DNA of 35,442 bases from DASWIG01 sp965371445 (GCA_965371445.1 CBDUYN010000102.1:1-35442), one strand, 5' to 3'. Counted from the first letter of the stretch, positions 8,006 through 16,627 are shown. Translations and numbers: made by a program. The notes: a model not told the origin generated them from the sequence alone.

Positions 8006-8716
8006 ATGAAAAAGATCACCCTGTTCCTGATTCTCGCCCTCCTGGTGGCGGCGGCCTCTTCCGCATACGTCCTGCTGAGCCCCCGGCGCACCTGGGACAA
8101 CTCCGCGAGCTACATCGTCGACAACCGCGGCTCCTCGACGATCACCGACAACGACGGCGGCGTCTCCAACACGGTCCAGGCCATCCGGACCTGGGGCAAC
8201 ATGATCGGCTCGTCGGCCGGCTCGGTCTCGGGCTGGCAGCTCGGCGACGGCATCCCGATGCTCAACTTCCGCGACCCCGAGCACGTCTGTAACGGCAACT
8301 GCCTCGCGGCGACCTTCACGGGATTCTACGAGCAGCGCAGCGACGGCACCTACCGCATCTACGACGCCGACATCGTCACCTCGACCCGCTACGATTGGAC
8401 CTCGACCAGCGAGCCCGACGGCTGCTCGGGCGAGTTCTTCATCGAGGGCGTCCAGACCCACGAGGCGGGCCACGGTATCGGCCTCGGCCATTCCGACGTT
8501 TCGGGCTCGACCATGTTTCCGTCAGTCGCGGCCTGCGACAACGGCCCCGCGTCGCTTTCGAACGACGACAAGGCCGCCGTCCAGGACCTCTACGGCGGCG
8601 GCGGCGGCCCCGGCGGCGGCAGCTGCGACCTCAAGCAGAAGGGCGAGAGCTGCAACTCCGACGCCGAGTGCTGCTCGGGCAAGTGCAAAGGCGGCGCCAA
8701 CAAGACCTGCAAGTAG
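8006..8716 (+). CDS. Secreted matrixin-like (M10) zinc metalloprotease with a cystine-knot-like tail
   Basis: A 236-residue exported protease with an N-terminal signal segment (MKKITLFLILALLVAAASSAY). The catalytic zinc motif THEAGHGIGLGHS (H-E-x-x-H-x-x-G-x-x-H) is complete and is followed by the Met-turn SGSTMFPS, as in matrixins. No long prodomain or cysteine switch is visible. After a glycine-rich linker the last 30 residues carry six cysteines in the order C-x8-C-x5-CC-x3-C-x7-C, the spacing of inhibitor-cystine-knot peptides, which could bind a target or protect the C-terminus. GGAAAGCTGAGTC before the ATG gives a fair ribosome binding site. It is second in a two-gene unit. Confidence 0.9.
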   Translation: MKKITLFLILALLVAAASSAYVLLSPRRTWDNSASYIVDNRGSSTITDNDGGVSNTVQAIRTWGNMIGSSAGSVSGWQLGDGIPMLNFRDPEHVCNGNCLAATFTGFYEQRSDGTYRIYDADIVTSTRYDWTSTSEPDGCSGEFFIEGVQTHEAGHGIGLGHSDVSGSTMFPSVAACDNGPASLSNDDKAAVQDLYGGGGGPGGGSCDLKQKGESCNSDAECCSGKCKGGANKTCK

Positions 8717-8743
8717 GTCCTCACGCACACCTACGCCAAGCAG

Positions 8744-8773
8744 AAAGCCCGCTCCCGATGGGAGCGGGCTTTT
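8744..8773 (+). terminator. Rho-independent terminator of the matrixin operon
   Basis: A perfect 13-bp inverted repeat (AAAGCCCGCTCCC, loop GAT, GGGAGCGGGCTTT) ending in a short T run, 28 bp after the protease stop. The A run at the other end means it could also slow transcripts coming from the convergent lipoprotein gene. Confidence 0.85.
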
Positions 8774-8872
8774 GCCGTTGGCGTGAACCTCGTCTGGTGA
8801 AGAAGTCCACAGCCGACCTGGTCGAGTGACCGTGTGTCCGAGGCAAGGAACCGCCGTCGGTCCCGGCACCCC

Positions 8873-10162
8873 TCAGGGGCTGAGGGACACCAGGCCGGCA
8901 CGAACGCGCGACGGCTCCGCGTCCTCGACCCAGGCGAAGACCAGGTCGCGGCCTCGAAGCAGCATCCGCGGGACGCCGGCCGAGCGCAGGCCCGTCGACC
9001 CGGCGACGACGCGCACCTCGCCGAGCTCGCCATCCCGCGTCACGCGCCTCCAGCGGATCTCGGCCTCCTCACCCGCCCGGCCCATCCAGCTGACGAGAGC
9101 GTGCCCCCCCGAATCGAGGGCCACGTCGACGCGGCCGAGGGGTTCCTGGCCGTCGACCACGATCGGTGCCTCGAAGCTGGCCCCCGCGTTGTCCGAGAAC
9201 GCTACCGTCACCCTCGCTCCCGGCTCGCTGGCGGTGAACCAGGCGACGGCGGCTCGCGGGCCGTCTGCGGCGATCGCGGGACCGTTGACCGGGCAGCCGT
9301 GGATCTGCCAGCCGTCGTCGTGGAGGATCGACGGCTCACTCCAGCCATCGCCGGAAGCGCGAACGACGTAGACGTCACGGACTTCCGAGGCGCTTCGGTT
9401 GCGGTAGACCACGACCGGTCCTGCGGAGCTGAGGGCCGCGTCGGTGGCGCAGCACTCGCAGACCCGATCGTCGAGCAGCGTGCTCGCTCCCGGGGGGCCG
9501 GTGTCGCCGAGCCGCGCGGTTCGCAGCTGCATCGGCCCGCCGCTCGGCATGTCCCGGCCATCGAGCCAGAAGGCCTGGACGGTGCCGTCGGCGAGCGCCA
9601 CGTAGGAGACGAAGCCGTGCTCGGTCGGTGCCGCGTCGTCGTGGAGCAGGCCGAGCTCTTCCCAGCTCTCGGCACCGTCGGCCGATCGTAGGAGCTCGGC
9701 GCCGTAGGCAAACGTGTCCTCACCCAGCTTGTGGAGCCAGTGGGCGAACCTCGTGCCTGTGGTCCCTTCGACGACGGCCGGAAGGTCGGCCCAATTCGCG
9801 AAAAAAGCGTCGCCGGCTACGAGCTCGAGAGGGGGCGTCGTCCACTCCTCCTGGCTCAGCTCCGCGAGTTGCAGCTTGAAGCCGCGGCTACGGTCTCCCG
9901 GATCGACAGACTCGAGCCAGCTAAGGAGAATGCCGTCCCGGCTTGGTGCCAGCTGCGGCGCCATCGATCCTGGGCCGGCCGGCAGGTCGAGGAGCCTCAG
10001 GGGCGCGGGCGGTGCCGGCTCCGCCCGGATCGAGCTCTCGCTTGGCGGCTCCTCGGAGCAGGCGACGAGCGCCAGGATCGAAAGAAGGGCGATGCCGCGG
10101 CGGCTCCGGAGGACCTGAGTGGTAAGAGGGCTCTTGGACGAAGGACGTGTCTTTGGCTTCAT
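8873..10162 (-). CDS. Exported sialidase-fold (BNR-repeat-like) lipoprotein
   Basis: A 429-residue protein with a lipoprotein signal: an Arg-rich N-region, the hydrophobic stretch GIALLSILALVAC, and a lipobox LVAC whose cysteine (about residue 35) would be acylated. The rest is a repeating beta-sheet pattern with blade-like segments (ILLSWLES, TVQAFWLDGRDM, AAVAWFTASE, ALVSWMGRAG, LVFAWVEDAE) typical of six-bladed exo-alpha-sialidase-fold proteins. A cluster CECCATDAAL and a segment GCPVNGPAIA look like conserved, perhaps metal- or disulfide-related, features. No sialidase arginine triad can be recognised, so enzymatic activity is not implied. There is no Shine-Dalgarno; TAGAGT at 10173-10178 would start transcription only about four bases upstream of the ATG. 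Confidence 0.8.
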   Translation of the reverse strand: MKPKTRPSSKSPLTTQVLRSRRGIALLSILALVACSEEPPSESSIRAEPAPPAPLRLLDLPAGPGSMAPQLAPSRDGILLSWLESVDPGDRSRGFKLQLAELSQEEWTTPPLELVAGDAFFANWADLPAVVEGTTGTRFAHWLHKLGEDTFAYGAELLRSADGAESWEELGLLHDDAAPTEHGFVSYVALADGTVQAFWLDGRDMPSGGPMQLRTARLGDTGPPGASTLLDDRVCECCATDAALSSAGPVVVYRNRSASEVRDVYVVRASGDGWSEPSILHDDGWQIHGCPVNGPAIAADGPRAAVAWFTASEPGARVTVAFSDNAGASFEAPIVVDGQEPLGRVDVALDSGGHALVSWMGRAGEEAEIRWRRVTRDGELGEVRVVAGSTGLRSAGVPRMLLRGRDLVFAWVEDAEPSRVRAGLVSLSP

Positions 10163-10308
10163 GTCGCGGTCGACTCTATCGTGTCGGACAGAGATCGTCT
10201 CGTCTTGTTTCCGTCAGGGTGGGCCAAGGCCCAGCCTACGAGAGACCGGCCGCACACCCCGTAGGGCCGTAATCGTCTTTCGTTGTCCTGTAGGGTTGGC
10301 TGGAGATC

Positions 10309-10336
10309 TTGCCCTCGGATCAAAATCCGATAGAAT
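10309..10336 (+). promoter_or_regulatory. Promoter with a spacer palindrome, upstream of the nucleotidyltransferase pair
   Basis: TTGCCC (10309-10314) and TAGAAT (10331-10336) are separated by 16 bp, and the whole spacer is a perfect inverted repeat TCGGAT-CAAA-ATCCGA (10315-10330). A dimeric repressor bound there would block RNA polymerase, which fits an autoregulated toxin-antitoxin-like operon starting at 10393. Confidence 0.6.
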
Positions 10337-10392
10337 GGGTCGGCACAGCCGCTTACCGGGAACAGGACCGGCTCGGGCTGAGGAATCGTGAG

Positions 10393-10623
10393 ATGGGAGT
10401 CAAAGCTGCGCTTGGTGAGAGCCCCGCCCAACGTTTGCGCGTTGCGCTGGATCTCTTCGAATTGGGCATCGACATGATGCGCCAGAAATTGCGTCGCGAT
10501 GCGCCGGAGGCCACGGAGGACGAAATCCAAGCACGGCTGGCGACCTGGCTCCGAGAGCGTCCCGGCGCAGAGCACGGGGACGGCGTAGGCCGACCGGCTC
10601 TCTGGCCACGGCAGCGACGATGA
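10393..10623 (+). CDS. Small helical protein, upstream partner of a nucleotidyltransferase
   Basis: A 76-residue protein from the ATG at 10393, with GAGGA eight bases upstream. The core (RVALDLFELGIDMMRQKLRR) then (EATEDEIQARLATWLRERPGAEHGDGVGRP) matches my memory of a short conserved family encoded immediately before AbiEii/MNT-type nucleotidyltransferases. Its stop overlaps the start of the next gene (ATGA at 10620-10623), so the two are translationally coupled. By position it is a candidate antitoxin or adaptor, but no DNA-binding motif is obvious and the function is not established. Confidence 0.7.
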   Translation: MGVKAALGESPAQRLRVALDLFELGIDMMRQKLRRDAPEATEDEIQARLATWLRERPGAEHGDGVGRPALWPRQRR

Positions 10624-11084
10624 ATTCGCTCAAGGAGTCGCTTCGCCAGGTAGCTGGAGAGCTTGGCGAGGCAGCGAGGCCATGGGCTCTGGTCGGCGGG
10701 TTGGCCATCTCCTCGCGCATGGAGCCGCGGTTTACCCGGGATCTCGACCTGGCTATCGCCGTCCGCGACGACGCGGAAGCGGAGGATCTGATCTACCGCT
10801 TCCGTCATGCCGGTTACGGTGTCTTGGCGCTGATCGAGCAGGAGACGGCCGATCGGCTGGCCACCGTGCGGTTGGCTGCCCCGGGAGAGACGGGCATCAT
10901 CGTCGATCTGCTCTTTGCGTCGTCGGGAATCGAGCCGGAAATCGTGGCGGGCGCCGGGCCTGTGGAGATCGCCTTCGGTCTGGTGGTCCCCGTCGCTCAA
11001 GTCTGGCACCTCCTGGCAATGAAGGTTCTGTCACGCGATGACCTGCGCCGACCACAGGATCTCATCGACCTGCGCAACCTGTAG
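10620..11084 (+). CDS. AbiEii-like nucleotidyltransferase (putative toxin component)
   Basis: A 154-residue DUF1814/AbiEii-type nucleotidyltransferase. Motifs in order are WALVGGLAISSRMEPRFTRD (residues about 22-41), then LDLAIAV, providing the G-G and D-x-D elements for metal and nucleotide binding, and IIVDLLFASSGIE as the later acidic strand. The C-terminus VWHLLAMKVLSRDDLRRPQD followed by LIDLRNL is the usual K-x(n)-R-x-x-D-L-x-D-L end of this family, so it looks complete although short. Proteins of this kind transfer nucleotides to tRNA or partner proteins in type IV-like toxin-antitoxin or abortive-infection modules. It overlaps the upstream gene by 4 bp. Confidence 0.82.
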   Translation: MNSLKESLRQVAGELGEAARPWALVGGLAISSRMEPRFTRDLDLAIAVRDDAEAEDLIYRFRHAGYGVLALIEQETADRLATVRLAAPGETGIIVDLLFASSGIEPEIVAGAGPVEIAFGLVVPVAQVWHLLAMKVLSRDDLRRPQDLIDLRNL

Positions 11085-11153
11085 ACGCTGGGAGCGCAGG
11101 CGTCTCGCCTGCTCCTTCTTGATCCGGCCTCGGGGACGGGAGAGGATGCAGGT

Positions 11154-12977
11154 ATGAGCCTGAAAGGGCGAGCAACGGTGTTCTGGACGGTCCTCGTCCT
11201 GGCTTTCGGCGCGGCTCCGGCCGCCGCCCTCGACGTTCTGGTGGCCGCCGGTTCGGTCTGGGCCTATCTCGACGACGGCTCCCGCCTGAGGACCGCCTGG
11301 CGGAAGGTGCCGTTCGACGACACCACCTGGGCCCGGGGACCGGCGAAGCTGGGCTACGGCGACCACGACGCGGTGACCGTCCTCGGCTCCGGCCGCAACC
11401 GCAGGCCCAGGACCACCTACTTCCGGCGCGCCTTCGAGGTGACGGCTCCGGGGGCCTATCGCAGCCTGACCGTGCGGCTGCTGCGCGACGACGGAGCTGT
11501 CGTCTACCTGAACGGCGTCGAGCTCCTGCGCAGCAACCTTCCCACCGGTCCCCTCACCTTCGAGACTCTCGCTTCCGTCCCCGTTTCCCGGCTGGACGAG
11601 AGGACATTCGAGGAGGTGACGCTCACTGCGGAGGCCTTGGTCGCGGGACGAAACGTCCTCGCCGTCGAAGTCCACCAAGCGAGCCGGAGGAGCTCCGACC
11701 TCGGCTTCGACCTGGAGCTGCTGGGCAACACCGGCGCGGTGCGAGTGGTCCGCGGGCCCTATCTTCAAAAGGGGACGCCGTCGAGCCTGGTGGTGCGCTG
11801 GCGCACCGACGAGGCGTCGGACAGCCAGGTGCGCTACGGGCCCGATCCTGAGCGTCTCCACGTGGCCGTCGGCGATTCCACGTTGACTCGCCGGCACGCC
11901 GTCGAGCTCACGGGGCTTTCGCCCGAGACGCGCTACTACTACTCGGTGGGGACGAGCGAGAGCGAGCTAGCCGGCGGCGACGCTACGACGCTTTTCCACA
12001 CGCCGCCACCGGCCGGATCCCGCCGGCCGGCGCGGATCTGGGTGATCGGCGATTCCGGGACCGCCGGCGACGAAGCCCGGGCTGTGCGCGACGGCTACAG
12101 GAGGCTCGTCGGCTCGGCCTATACCCACCTCTGGCTGATGCTCGGCGACAACGCCTACTATGCCGGCACGGACGACGAATACCAGGCAGCGGTCTTTGAG
12201 ACGTATCCCGTCCTGCTGCGCCAGAGCGTCCTCTACTCGGCCTTTGGCAACCACGACGGCTTCAGCGCCGATTCAGCGTCCCAGGTGGGACCGTATTACG
12301 AGATCTTCACGTTTCCGACGCGTGGGGAGGTCGGTGGAGCCGCCTCGGGGACCGAGGCCTTCTATTCGTTCGACTACGCCAACGTCCATTTCGTCGCGCT
12401 GGATTCCTATGAAAGCGATCGTTCGCCGGGAGGCGCGATGGCGAAATGGCTCAAGCGGGACCTCGTGGCGGCGAAGGGCGCCGACTGGCTGATCGCTTTC
12501 TGGCACCACTCGCCCTATGCCCGGGGCCGCCACGACTCGGACGTCGAGCCATGGTCCCGCGAGATGCGCGATACCTTCCTGCCGATCCTGGAGAGCCGGG
12601 GCGTCGACCTCGTCTTGACGGGGCACTCCCACGCCTACGGCCGCTCGGCGCTCCTCGACGGCCACTACGGCCTGTCGGGGTCGTTCAGGAGGTCGATGGT
12701 GCTCGACGCCGGCAGCGGCCGCGGCGCCGCAGCCTACGTCAAGCCGACGCCCGGGCTCGCTCCTCACGAGGGTACGGTCTACGTCGTCGGCGGTAGCTCC
12801 GGCAAGGCGACGGACGACGTCGCCGGTCATCCGGTGACGTACTTTGCGCGGCAGACCTCCGGCTCGGTGGTGCTTGACGTCGACGGCCTCAGGCTCGACT
12901 TCAGGTTCGTCGACGAAAGGGGCGACGTCGTCGACCACTTTACGATCCGCAAGGGAGACGGCTCGGTGGCGCAGTGA
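11154..12977 (+). CDS. Secreted purple-acid-phosphatase-like metallophosphoesterase
   Basis: A 607-residue exported enzyme with a signal peptide (VFWTVLVLAFGAAPAAAL). Residues about 27-200 form a beta-sandwich resembling carbohydrate- or galactose-binding modules (TTYFRRAFEV, DDGAVVYLNGVELLRSNLP). About 200-285 is the Fn3-like N-terminal domain of purple acid phosphatases (RGPYLQKGTPSSLVVRWRTD). The calcineurin-like catalytic domain follows with all metal-ligand motifs: GDSGTAG (about 298), LGDNAYY (about 330), GNHDG (about 364), WHHSPY (about 450) and GHSHAYGR (about 490). It should hydrolyse phosphate esters outside the cytoplasm with a dinuclear metal site. It has no close operon partner: the upstream nucleotidyltransferase ends 69 bp before it. 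Confidence 0.9.
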   Translation: MSLKGRATVFWTVLVLAFGAAPAAALDVLVAAGSVWAYLDDGSRLRTAWRKVPFDDTTWARGPAKLGYGDHDAVTVLGSGRNRRPRTTYFRRAFEVTAPGAYRSLTVRLLRDDGAVVYLNGVELLRSNLPTGPLTFETLASVPVSRLDERTFEEVTLTAEALVAGRNVLAVEVHQASRRSSDLGFDLELLGNTGAVRVVRGPYLQKGTPSSLVVRWRTDEASDSQVRYGPDPERLHVAVGDSTLTRRHAVELTGLSPETRYYYSVGTSESELAGGDATTLFHTPPPAGSRRPARIWVIGDSGTAGDEARAVRDGYRRLVGSAYTHLWLMLGDNAYYAGTDDEYQAAVFETYPVLLRQSVLYSAFGNHDGFSADSASQVGPYYEIFTFPTRGEVGGAASGTEAFYSFDYANVHFVALDSYESDRSPGGAMAKWLKRDLVAAKGADWLIAFWHHSPYARGRHDSDVEPWSREMRDTFLPILESRGVDLVLTGHSHAYGRSALLDGHYGLSGSFRRSMVLDAGSGRGAAAYVKPTPGLAPHEGTVYVVGGSSGKATDDVAGHPVTYFARQTSGSVVLDVDGLRLDFRFVDERGDVVDHFTIRKGDGSVAQ

Positions 12978-13015
12978 CGTTGACAATGGACCTTCCCGAG
13001 AAAAGGAGGTGCAGG

Positions 13016-14011
13016 ATGCATGCTCAGCGACTCGAACGACCCGCTCCGGCCAGCGAGGGCCCTCTCCGGAGCGTTGAGCTCCCCGATCCCGATCCCGCGG
13101 CTGGCGAGCTCGTCCTGGAGCTCGCGGCCTGTGGCGTGTGCCGGACGGATCTCCAGATCTGTGAGGGCGACCTCGAGGCTCGCCGTCTGCCGATCGTTCC
13201 CGGCCACCAGGCGGTTGGACGAGTGACGGCGGTGGGGGAGGGCGTCTCGGATTGGCGGGTGGGTGAGCGCGCCGGCGTGGCCTGGCTCGCCAGCGCCTGC
13301 GGCGGCTGCGCGCAATGCCGCGCTGGCCGCGAGAACCTCTGCGCCGACGCCCGCTTCACTGGCTGGGACCGCGACGGCGGCTACGCTGAGCGGATGTGTG
13401 TCGACGCGCGCTTTGCCCTGCGCATGCCCGAGGGCTTCGCCGATCTCGACGCGGCACCTCTCCTGTGCGGCGGGGTGATCGGCTACCGGGCCTTGAAGGT
13501 CTCGGGGATCGAGCCCGGCGGACGCCTGGGCCTCTACGGCTTCGGCGCCTCGGCGCTTCTTGCCATCCAGGTGGCGCGGCATTGGGGCTGCGAGGTCTAC
13601 GTGGCGACGCGCTCCGCGAGAGAACGCCAACGGGCTCTGGAGCTCGGTGCCGTCTGGGTGGGTGGCTACGACGAGCGTCCGCCGCGTCCGCTCGACGCGG
13701 CGGTGACCTTCGCGCCCGTCGGGCACGTCGTGGTCTCGGCCCTGGAGGCCCTCGATCGGGGCGCCGCGGTGGCGGTCAACGCCATCCACCTCGATCGCAT
13801 CCCGGAGTTCTCCTACGACAAGCTGTGGTGGGAGCGAAGCTTGCGCAGCGTCGCCAATTTTACCCGCCGCGACGCCCAGGAATTCCTCGACCTGGCGGCG
13901 GAGATCCCGGTCCGCACCGCCGTCGAGCGTCATCCTCTGGGCGAGGCCAACGAGGCCTTGCGCCGCCTCGCCGCGGGCGAGGTGGGGGGCGCCGCGGTGC
14001 TCGTCGTCTGA
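13016..14011 (+). CDS. Zinc-dependent alcohol dehydrogenase (medium-chain family)
   Basis: A 331-residue zinc MDR dehydrogenase. The start at 13016 is fixed by AGGAGG six bases upstream; an earlier ATG at 12974 lacks one. C39 (ACGVCRTD) and H64 (VPGHQAVGRV) are catalytic-zinc positions, with GHQ in place of the common GHE. The four-cysteine lobe C95-G-G-C98-x2-C101-x7-C109 would hold a structural zinc. The Rossmann turn LGLYGFGASALLAIQVARHW contains the G-x-G-x-x-A nucleotide-binding loop. It resembles the TIGR02822 subfamily of zinc-binding alcohol dehydrogenases. It oxidises or reduces an alcohol/aldehyde pair with NAD(P); the substrate is unknown. It sits 38 bp after the phosphatase gene, with no functional link evident. 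Confidence 0.92.
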   Translation: MHAQRLERPAPASEGPLRSVELPDPDPAAGELVLELAACGVCRTDLQICEGDLEARRLPIVPGHQAVGRVTAVGEGVSDWRVGERAGVAWLASACGGCAQCRAGRENLCADARFTGWDRDGGYAERMCVDARFALRMPEGFADLDAAPLLCGGVIGYRALKVSGIEPGGRLGLYGFGASALLAIQVARHWGCEVYVATRSARERQRALELGAVWVGGYDERPPRPLDAAVTFAPVGHVVVSALEALDRGAAVAVNAIHLDRIPEFSYDKLWWERSLRSVANFTRRDAQEFLDLAAEIPVRTAVERHPLGEANEALRRLAAGEVGGAAVLVV

Positions 14012-14023
14012 GAGTCGCGGCGG

Positions 14024-15190
14024 TCAGTCGACGTAGCCGTCGCGCGTGCGGATCTTGACGCCGGAGCGCTCGACCCGGACCTTGACCTCGTGCCAGGAGC
14101 CGTCGTTCTTGATCACCGACGGGTAGTAGCCGAGGACGTACTGCTCGCGCAGCTCGCGGAGGATCTCGCGGAAGGCGGGCTCGACCTCGTCGACCGAGGT
14201 GAGGTTGGCGATGCGACCGCCGCTTAAGACGACGGTTTTCTCCAACGTCTCGAGCTCCTCCTGGTTCGACGGCGCGTCGCGCCAGGCGGTGGCGAAGTTG
14301 GCCTCTTGATGACCGCCTTTCTCGTCGAGGCGCAGCCAGTAGATGAGCGCCTGGCTGCGCTGTGCCTTCCAGAGCACCTCCTGCATGCTCAAGACGCTGT
14401 GCAGGTCGGCGCCGTCGGTAAAGAGCACCACCACGCGGCGGCCCTGGCGGGCGTCGAGCAGCTTCATCGCGAGATAGAGGTGGTCGTTTAAAGCCGTGTT
14501 GCCGTTGGCCTCCAGGCCCGCCAGGGGCTCCAGGAGGGTGTCGGTCTTCTGGGTGAAGGCCGTGGCGTGGAGGAGCTGGTCGGAGAAAAGCATCAGCATC
14601 GCCTCGTCGAGCGGCCGCATGTGGGCGACGAAAGCCTCGGCTCCTTTGAGCCCCGATTCCAGACGTCCTCCTCGCATCGAGACCGACGAGTCGAGCAGCA
14701 AGACGGCGGTCAGCGGCAGGTCGCCGCGGGCGAAGGTCACGAGGCTCTGCTGCTTGCCGTTGTCGAGGACCCGGAAGCTCTCCTCGGTGAGGTTGAGCAC
14801 CCGCTGCCCGCCCGAGGTGGCGGTGGCGTAGAGCTGCTGGAGCTCGACGTTGACTTCCTCGTCGCTGCGGATCCGGGGCGTCACGATCGTCGAGGTGCCT
14901 TTCGTGCCGAGCTCGCCGGTCGCCACCACCTGGAAGCGATGCTCGACGTTGTCCTGGCCGACGTCGACCCGGAAACGGTAGGGAGGACGCGTTGCGGCGC
15001 CGGCCGATTTCCCGTCGAGGAAGAGCTCGACGCGGAGGATCTTGCGGTCGGCGTGGACCTCGGCCTCGACCTCGACCTCGCCGAAAACCGCCTCGAGGGT
15101 CGAGGGCTTCAAGATCATCACCTCGATCTTGGCCTCCAGGTTCGACTGGGGCATGGTGACGAGTAGCAGGTAGAGGAGGGCGGCACTCAT
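14024..15190 (-). CDS. Exported vWA-domain protein (Acidobacterial VWFA-related type)
   Basis: A 388-residue protein with a short hydrophobic N-terminus. Residues about 20-155 are beta-rich (VEVEAEVHADRKILRVELFL), including a segment EESFRVLDNGKQQSLVTF typical of the N-terminal part of VWFA-related Acidobacterial proteins. The vWA domain (about 160-350) has an intact metal-adhesion motif DSSVS (167-171), a NTALND threonine region and the strand VVVLFTDGADLHS. The C-terminus ends in a beta strand run (VRVERSGVKIRTRDGY). It probably mediates protein binding at the cell envelope. It overlaps the upstream TPR gene by four bases (ATGA, 15187-15190), so the two are co-translated. Confidence 0.88.
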   Translation of the reverse strand: MSAALLYLLLVTMPQSNLEAKIEVMILKPSTLEAVFGEVEVEAEVHADRKILRVELFLDGKSAGAATRPPYRFRVDVGQDNVEHRFQVVATGELGTKGTSTIVTPRIRSDEEVNVELQQLYATATSGGQRVLNLTEESFRVLDNGKQQSLVTFARGDLPLTAVLLLDSSVSMRGGRLESGLKGAEAFVAHMRPLDEAMLMLFSDQLLHATAFTQKTDTLLEPLAGLEANGNTALNDHLYLAMKLLDARQGRRVVVLFTDGADLHSVLSMQEVLWKAQRSQALIYWLRLDEKGGHQEANFATAWRDAPSNQEELETLEKTVVLSGGRIANLTSVDEVEPAFREILRELREQYVLGYYPSVIKNDGSWHEVKVRVERSGVKIRTRDGYVD

Positions 15191-16386
15191 CGGTTGACCT
15201 CCGCCTCCCGGCTCGGTCGCTCACCGCCGATCAATCGGACGAGAAGCGCTTCGCGGCTGGCGGCGAGCTCCCTCAGCTCCGCGCGGTCGTGGTCGAGCGC
15301 CGTATGGGGCCATTTGTTGTAGCGGCCGCGCGGCGGGTCCTCGGACGGCAAGGCGACCTTGCTCACCTCCAGGGCGAGCTGGGTGGCGTCGAAGGACTGG
15401 CGGTTCCGGTCGTAAAAGAAGGAGAGCTGGATGGCGAGCTTCTGGTCCGCCGGCGCCCGGGTCCTGGCTTTTTCCAGGACGTCGATGCCGTCGCCCAGGC
15501 GTCCAACGTGCGAGAAGTGACGGGCCAGCTCCTGGGCCGCAAGGCTGTGGGCCCAGTCGATCGCGTCCTCCTTCAGAAGGGCCTTGAAGAGCGCCACGGC
15601 CTCGTCGTCACGTTCGAGGCGCAGGAGGTTGACGGCGGTGCGTAGACGGCCTTCGCGGTGCTTGGGGTAGGCCGTGGTAAGGCGGCCGAGGTAGCGCAGG
15701 GCGTGCTCCGGCGGCGCGCCGCGTTTCTCGAAGTGGGCCGCCATGCCGAGCAGAGCCGCCTCGTTTTCCGGCTCGAGGTCGAGAGCGTCCTCGAAGAGCG
15801 CCACGCTGCGGGTCTGGCCCCCGGCCTGCATGTGACCGCCGAGGCTCGTCAGGATGCGGGCCGCCATGATGCGTGAGCCGGTGCTGCCGGTCGACTTGAC
15901 GTAGAGATGGGCCAGCTCGCGCACCATCGCCATCGAGTGATGAAGCAGCAACCAGTTGCGCTGGTCGCGGTGCTCCAGGTAGAGGTCGTGATGGAGCTGG
16001 AAGACCGGTACCAGGATCTCCGGATCCTGCTTCGCCAGCCGGCGAATCACCACGAGCTCCATCTGGCCGAGCCGCGGCAGCCGGCGCTCCGGCTGGTCGG
16101 CGAGCGCCGCGACCTCGAGGTCAGCCACCACCGAGAGCAGGGTCGCACGTTCCTCTTCACAGAGGCGTTCGAGGCATTCCCGATAGGTCTCGGCAAGCGC
16201 CGGGAGGACATCGGCCCTCGCCAGCTTCGGAGGCGCCGTGGGGTCGGTCTCGGCCGGCGATAGCTCGTTCGAGCCGGCAATCGGCGAAAAGAACTCCGCC
16301 TGGTCCTGGGCTGCCGCGGGCCAGGCCGCGCATCCGAGCGCCGCGAGCGCCACCAGGACTTGAGTCCGTACCTTGATCCGTCGCAT
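15187..16386 (-). CDS. Exported TPR-repeat protein
   Basis: A 399-residue protein with a signal peptide (VLVALAALGCAAWPAAAQ). The start at 16386 has AGGAGG eight bases upstream. The mature part is helical, with recognisable TPR units in the middle (ALDLEPENEAALLGMAAHFE, LGRLTTAYPKHREGRLRTAV, ALLKEDAIDWAHSLAAQELA). It probably scaffolds or partners the co-translated vWA protein, by position; vWA plus TPR pairs are common in envelope complexes, but the partner process is not indicated. The conserved lysines and arginines near the end precede the overlap with the next gene. Confidence 0.85.
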   Translation of the reverse strand: MRRIKVRTQVLVALAALGCAAWPAAAQDQAEFFSPIAGSNELSPAETDPTAPPKLARADVLPALAETYRECLERLCEEERATLLSVVADLEVAALADQPERRLPRLGQMELVVIRRLAKQDPEILVPVFQLHHDLYLEHRDQRNWLLLHHSMAMVRELAHLYVKSTGSTGSRIMAARILTSLGGHMQAGGQTRSVALFEDALDLEPENEAALLGMAAHFEKRGAPPEHALRYLGRLTTAYPKHREGRLRTAVNLLRLERDDEAVALFKALLKEDAIDWAHSLAAQELARHFSHVGRLGDGIDVLEKARTRAPADQKLAIQLSFFYDRNRQSFDATQLALEVSKVALPSEDPPRGRYNKWPHTALDHDRAELRELAASREALLVRLIGGERPSREAEVNR

Positions 16387-16592
16387 CTGGATACCTCCTG
16401 AGAAGTCGCGTCTTATGAGCCGACGAGTCCATTCTCTCCCAAATCTCTGCCCCGGTTTGCCTCCAGGGACGAATCGTACTCTTGGCGGGTCGAGGCGCTG
16501 TGCCGAAAAACGCGAGGCTTTGCCGGACCGAGCCGCGGCTTGCCGCCAACAGCATCATCTTAGCATCCCTTCGGAGGAGAGAAGAAGGGATT

Positions 16593-16616
16593 CCCCGGCG
16601 ATTCCATCCGCCGGGG
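16593..16616 (-). terminator. Possible terminator after the ALDH7-like gene
   Basis: CCCCGGCG and CGCCGGGG form a perfect 8-bp stem with an 8-nt loop, 12 bp after the dehydrogenase stop on the minus strand. It is followed by a pyrimidine-rich but not pure-T tail, so termination strength is uncertain. Confidence 0.45.
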
Positions 16617-16627
16617 AGGTCTGGGTG

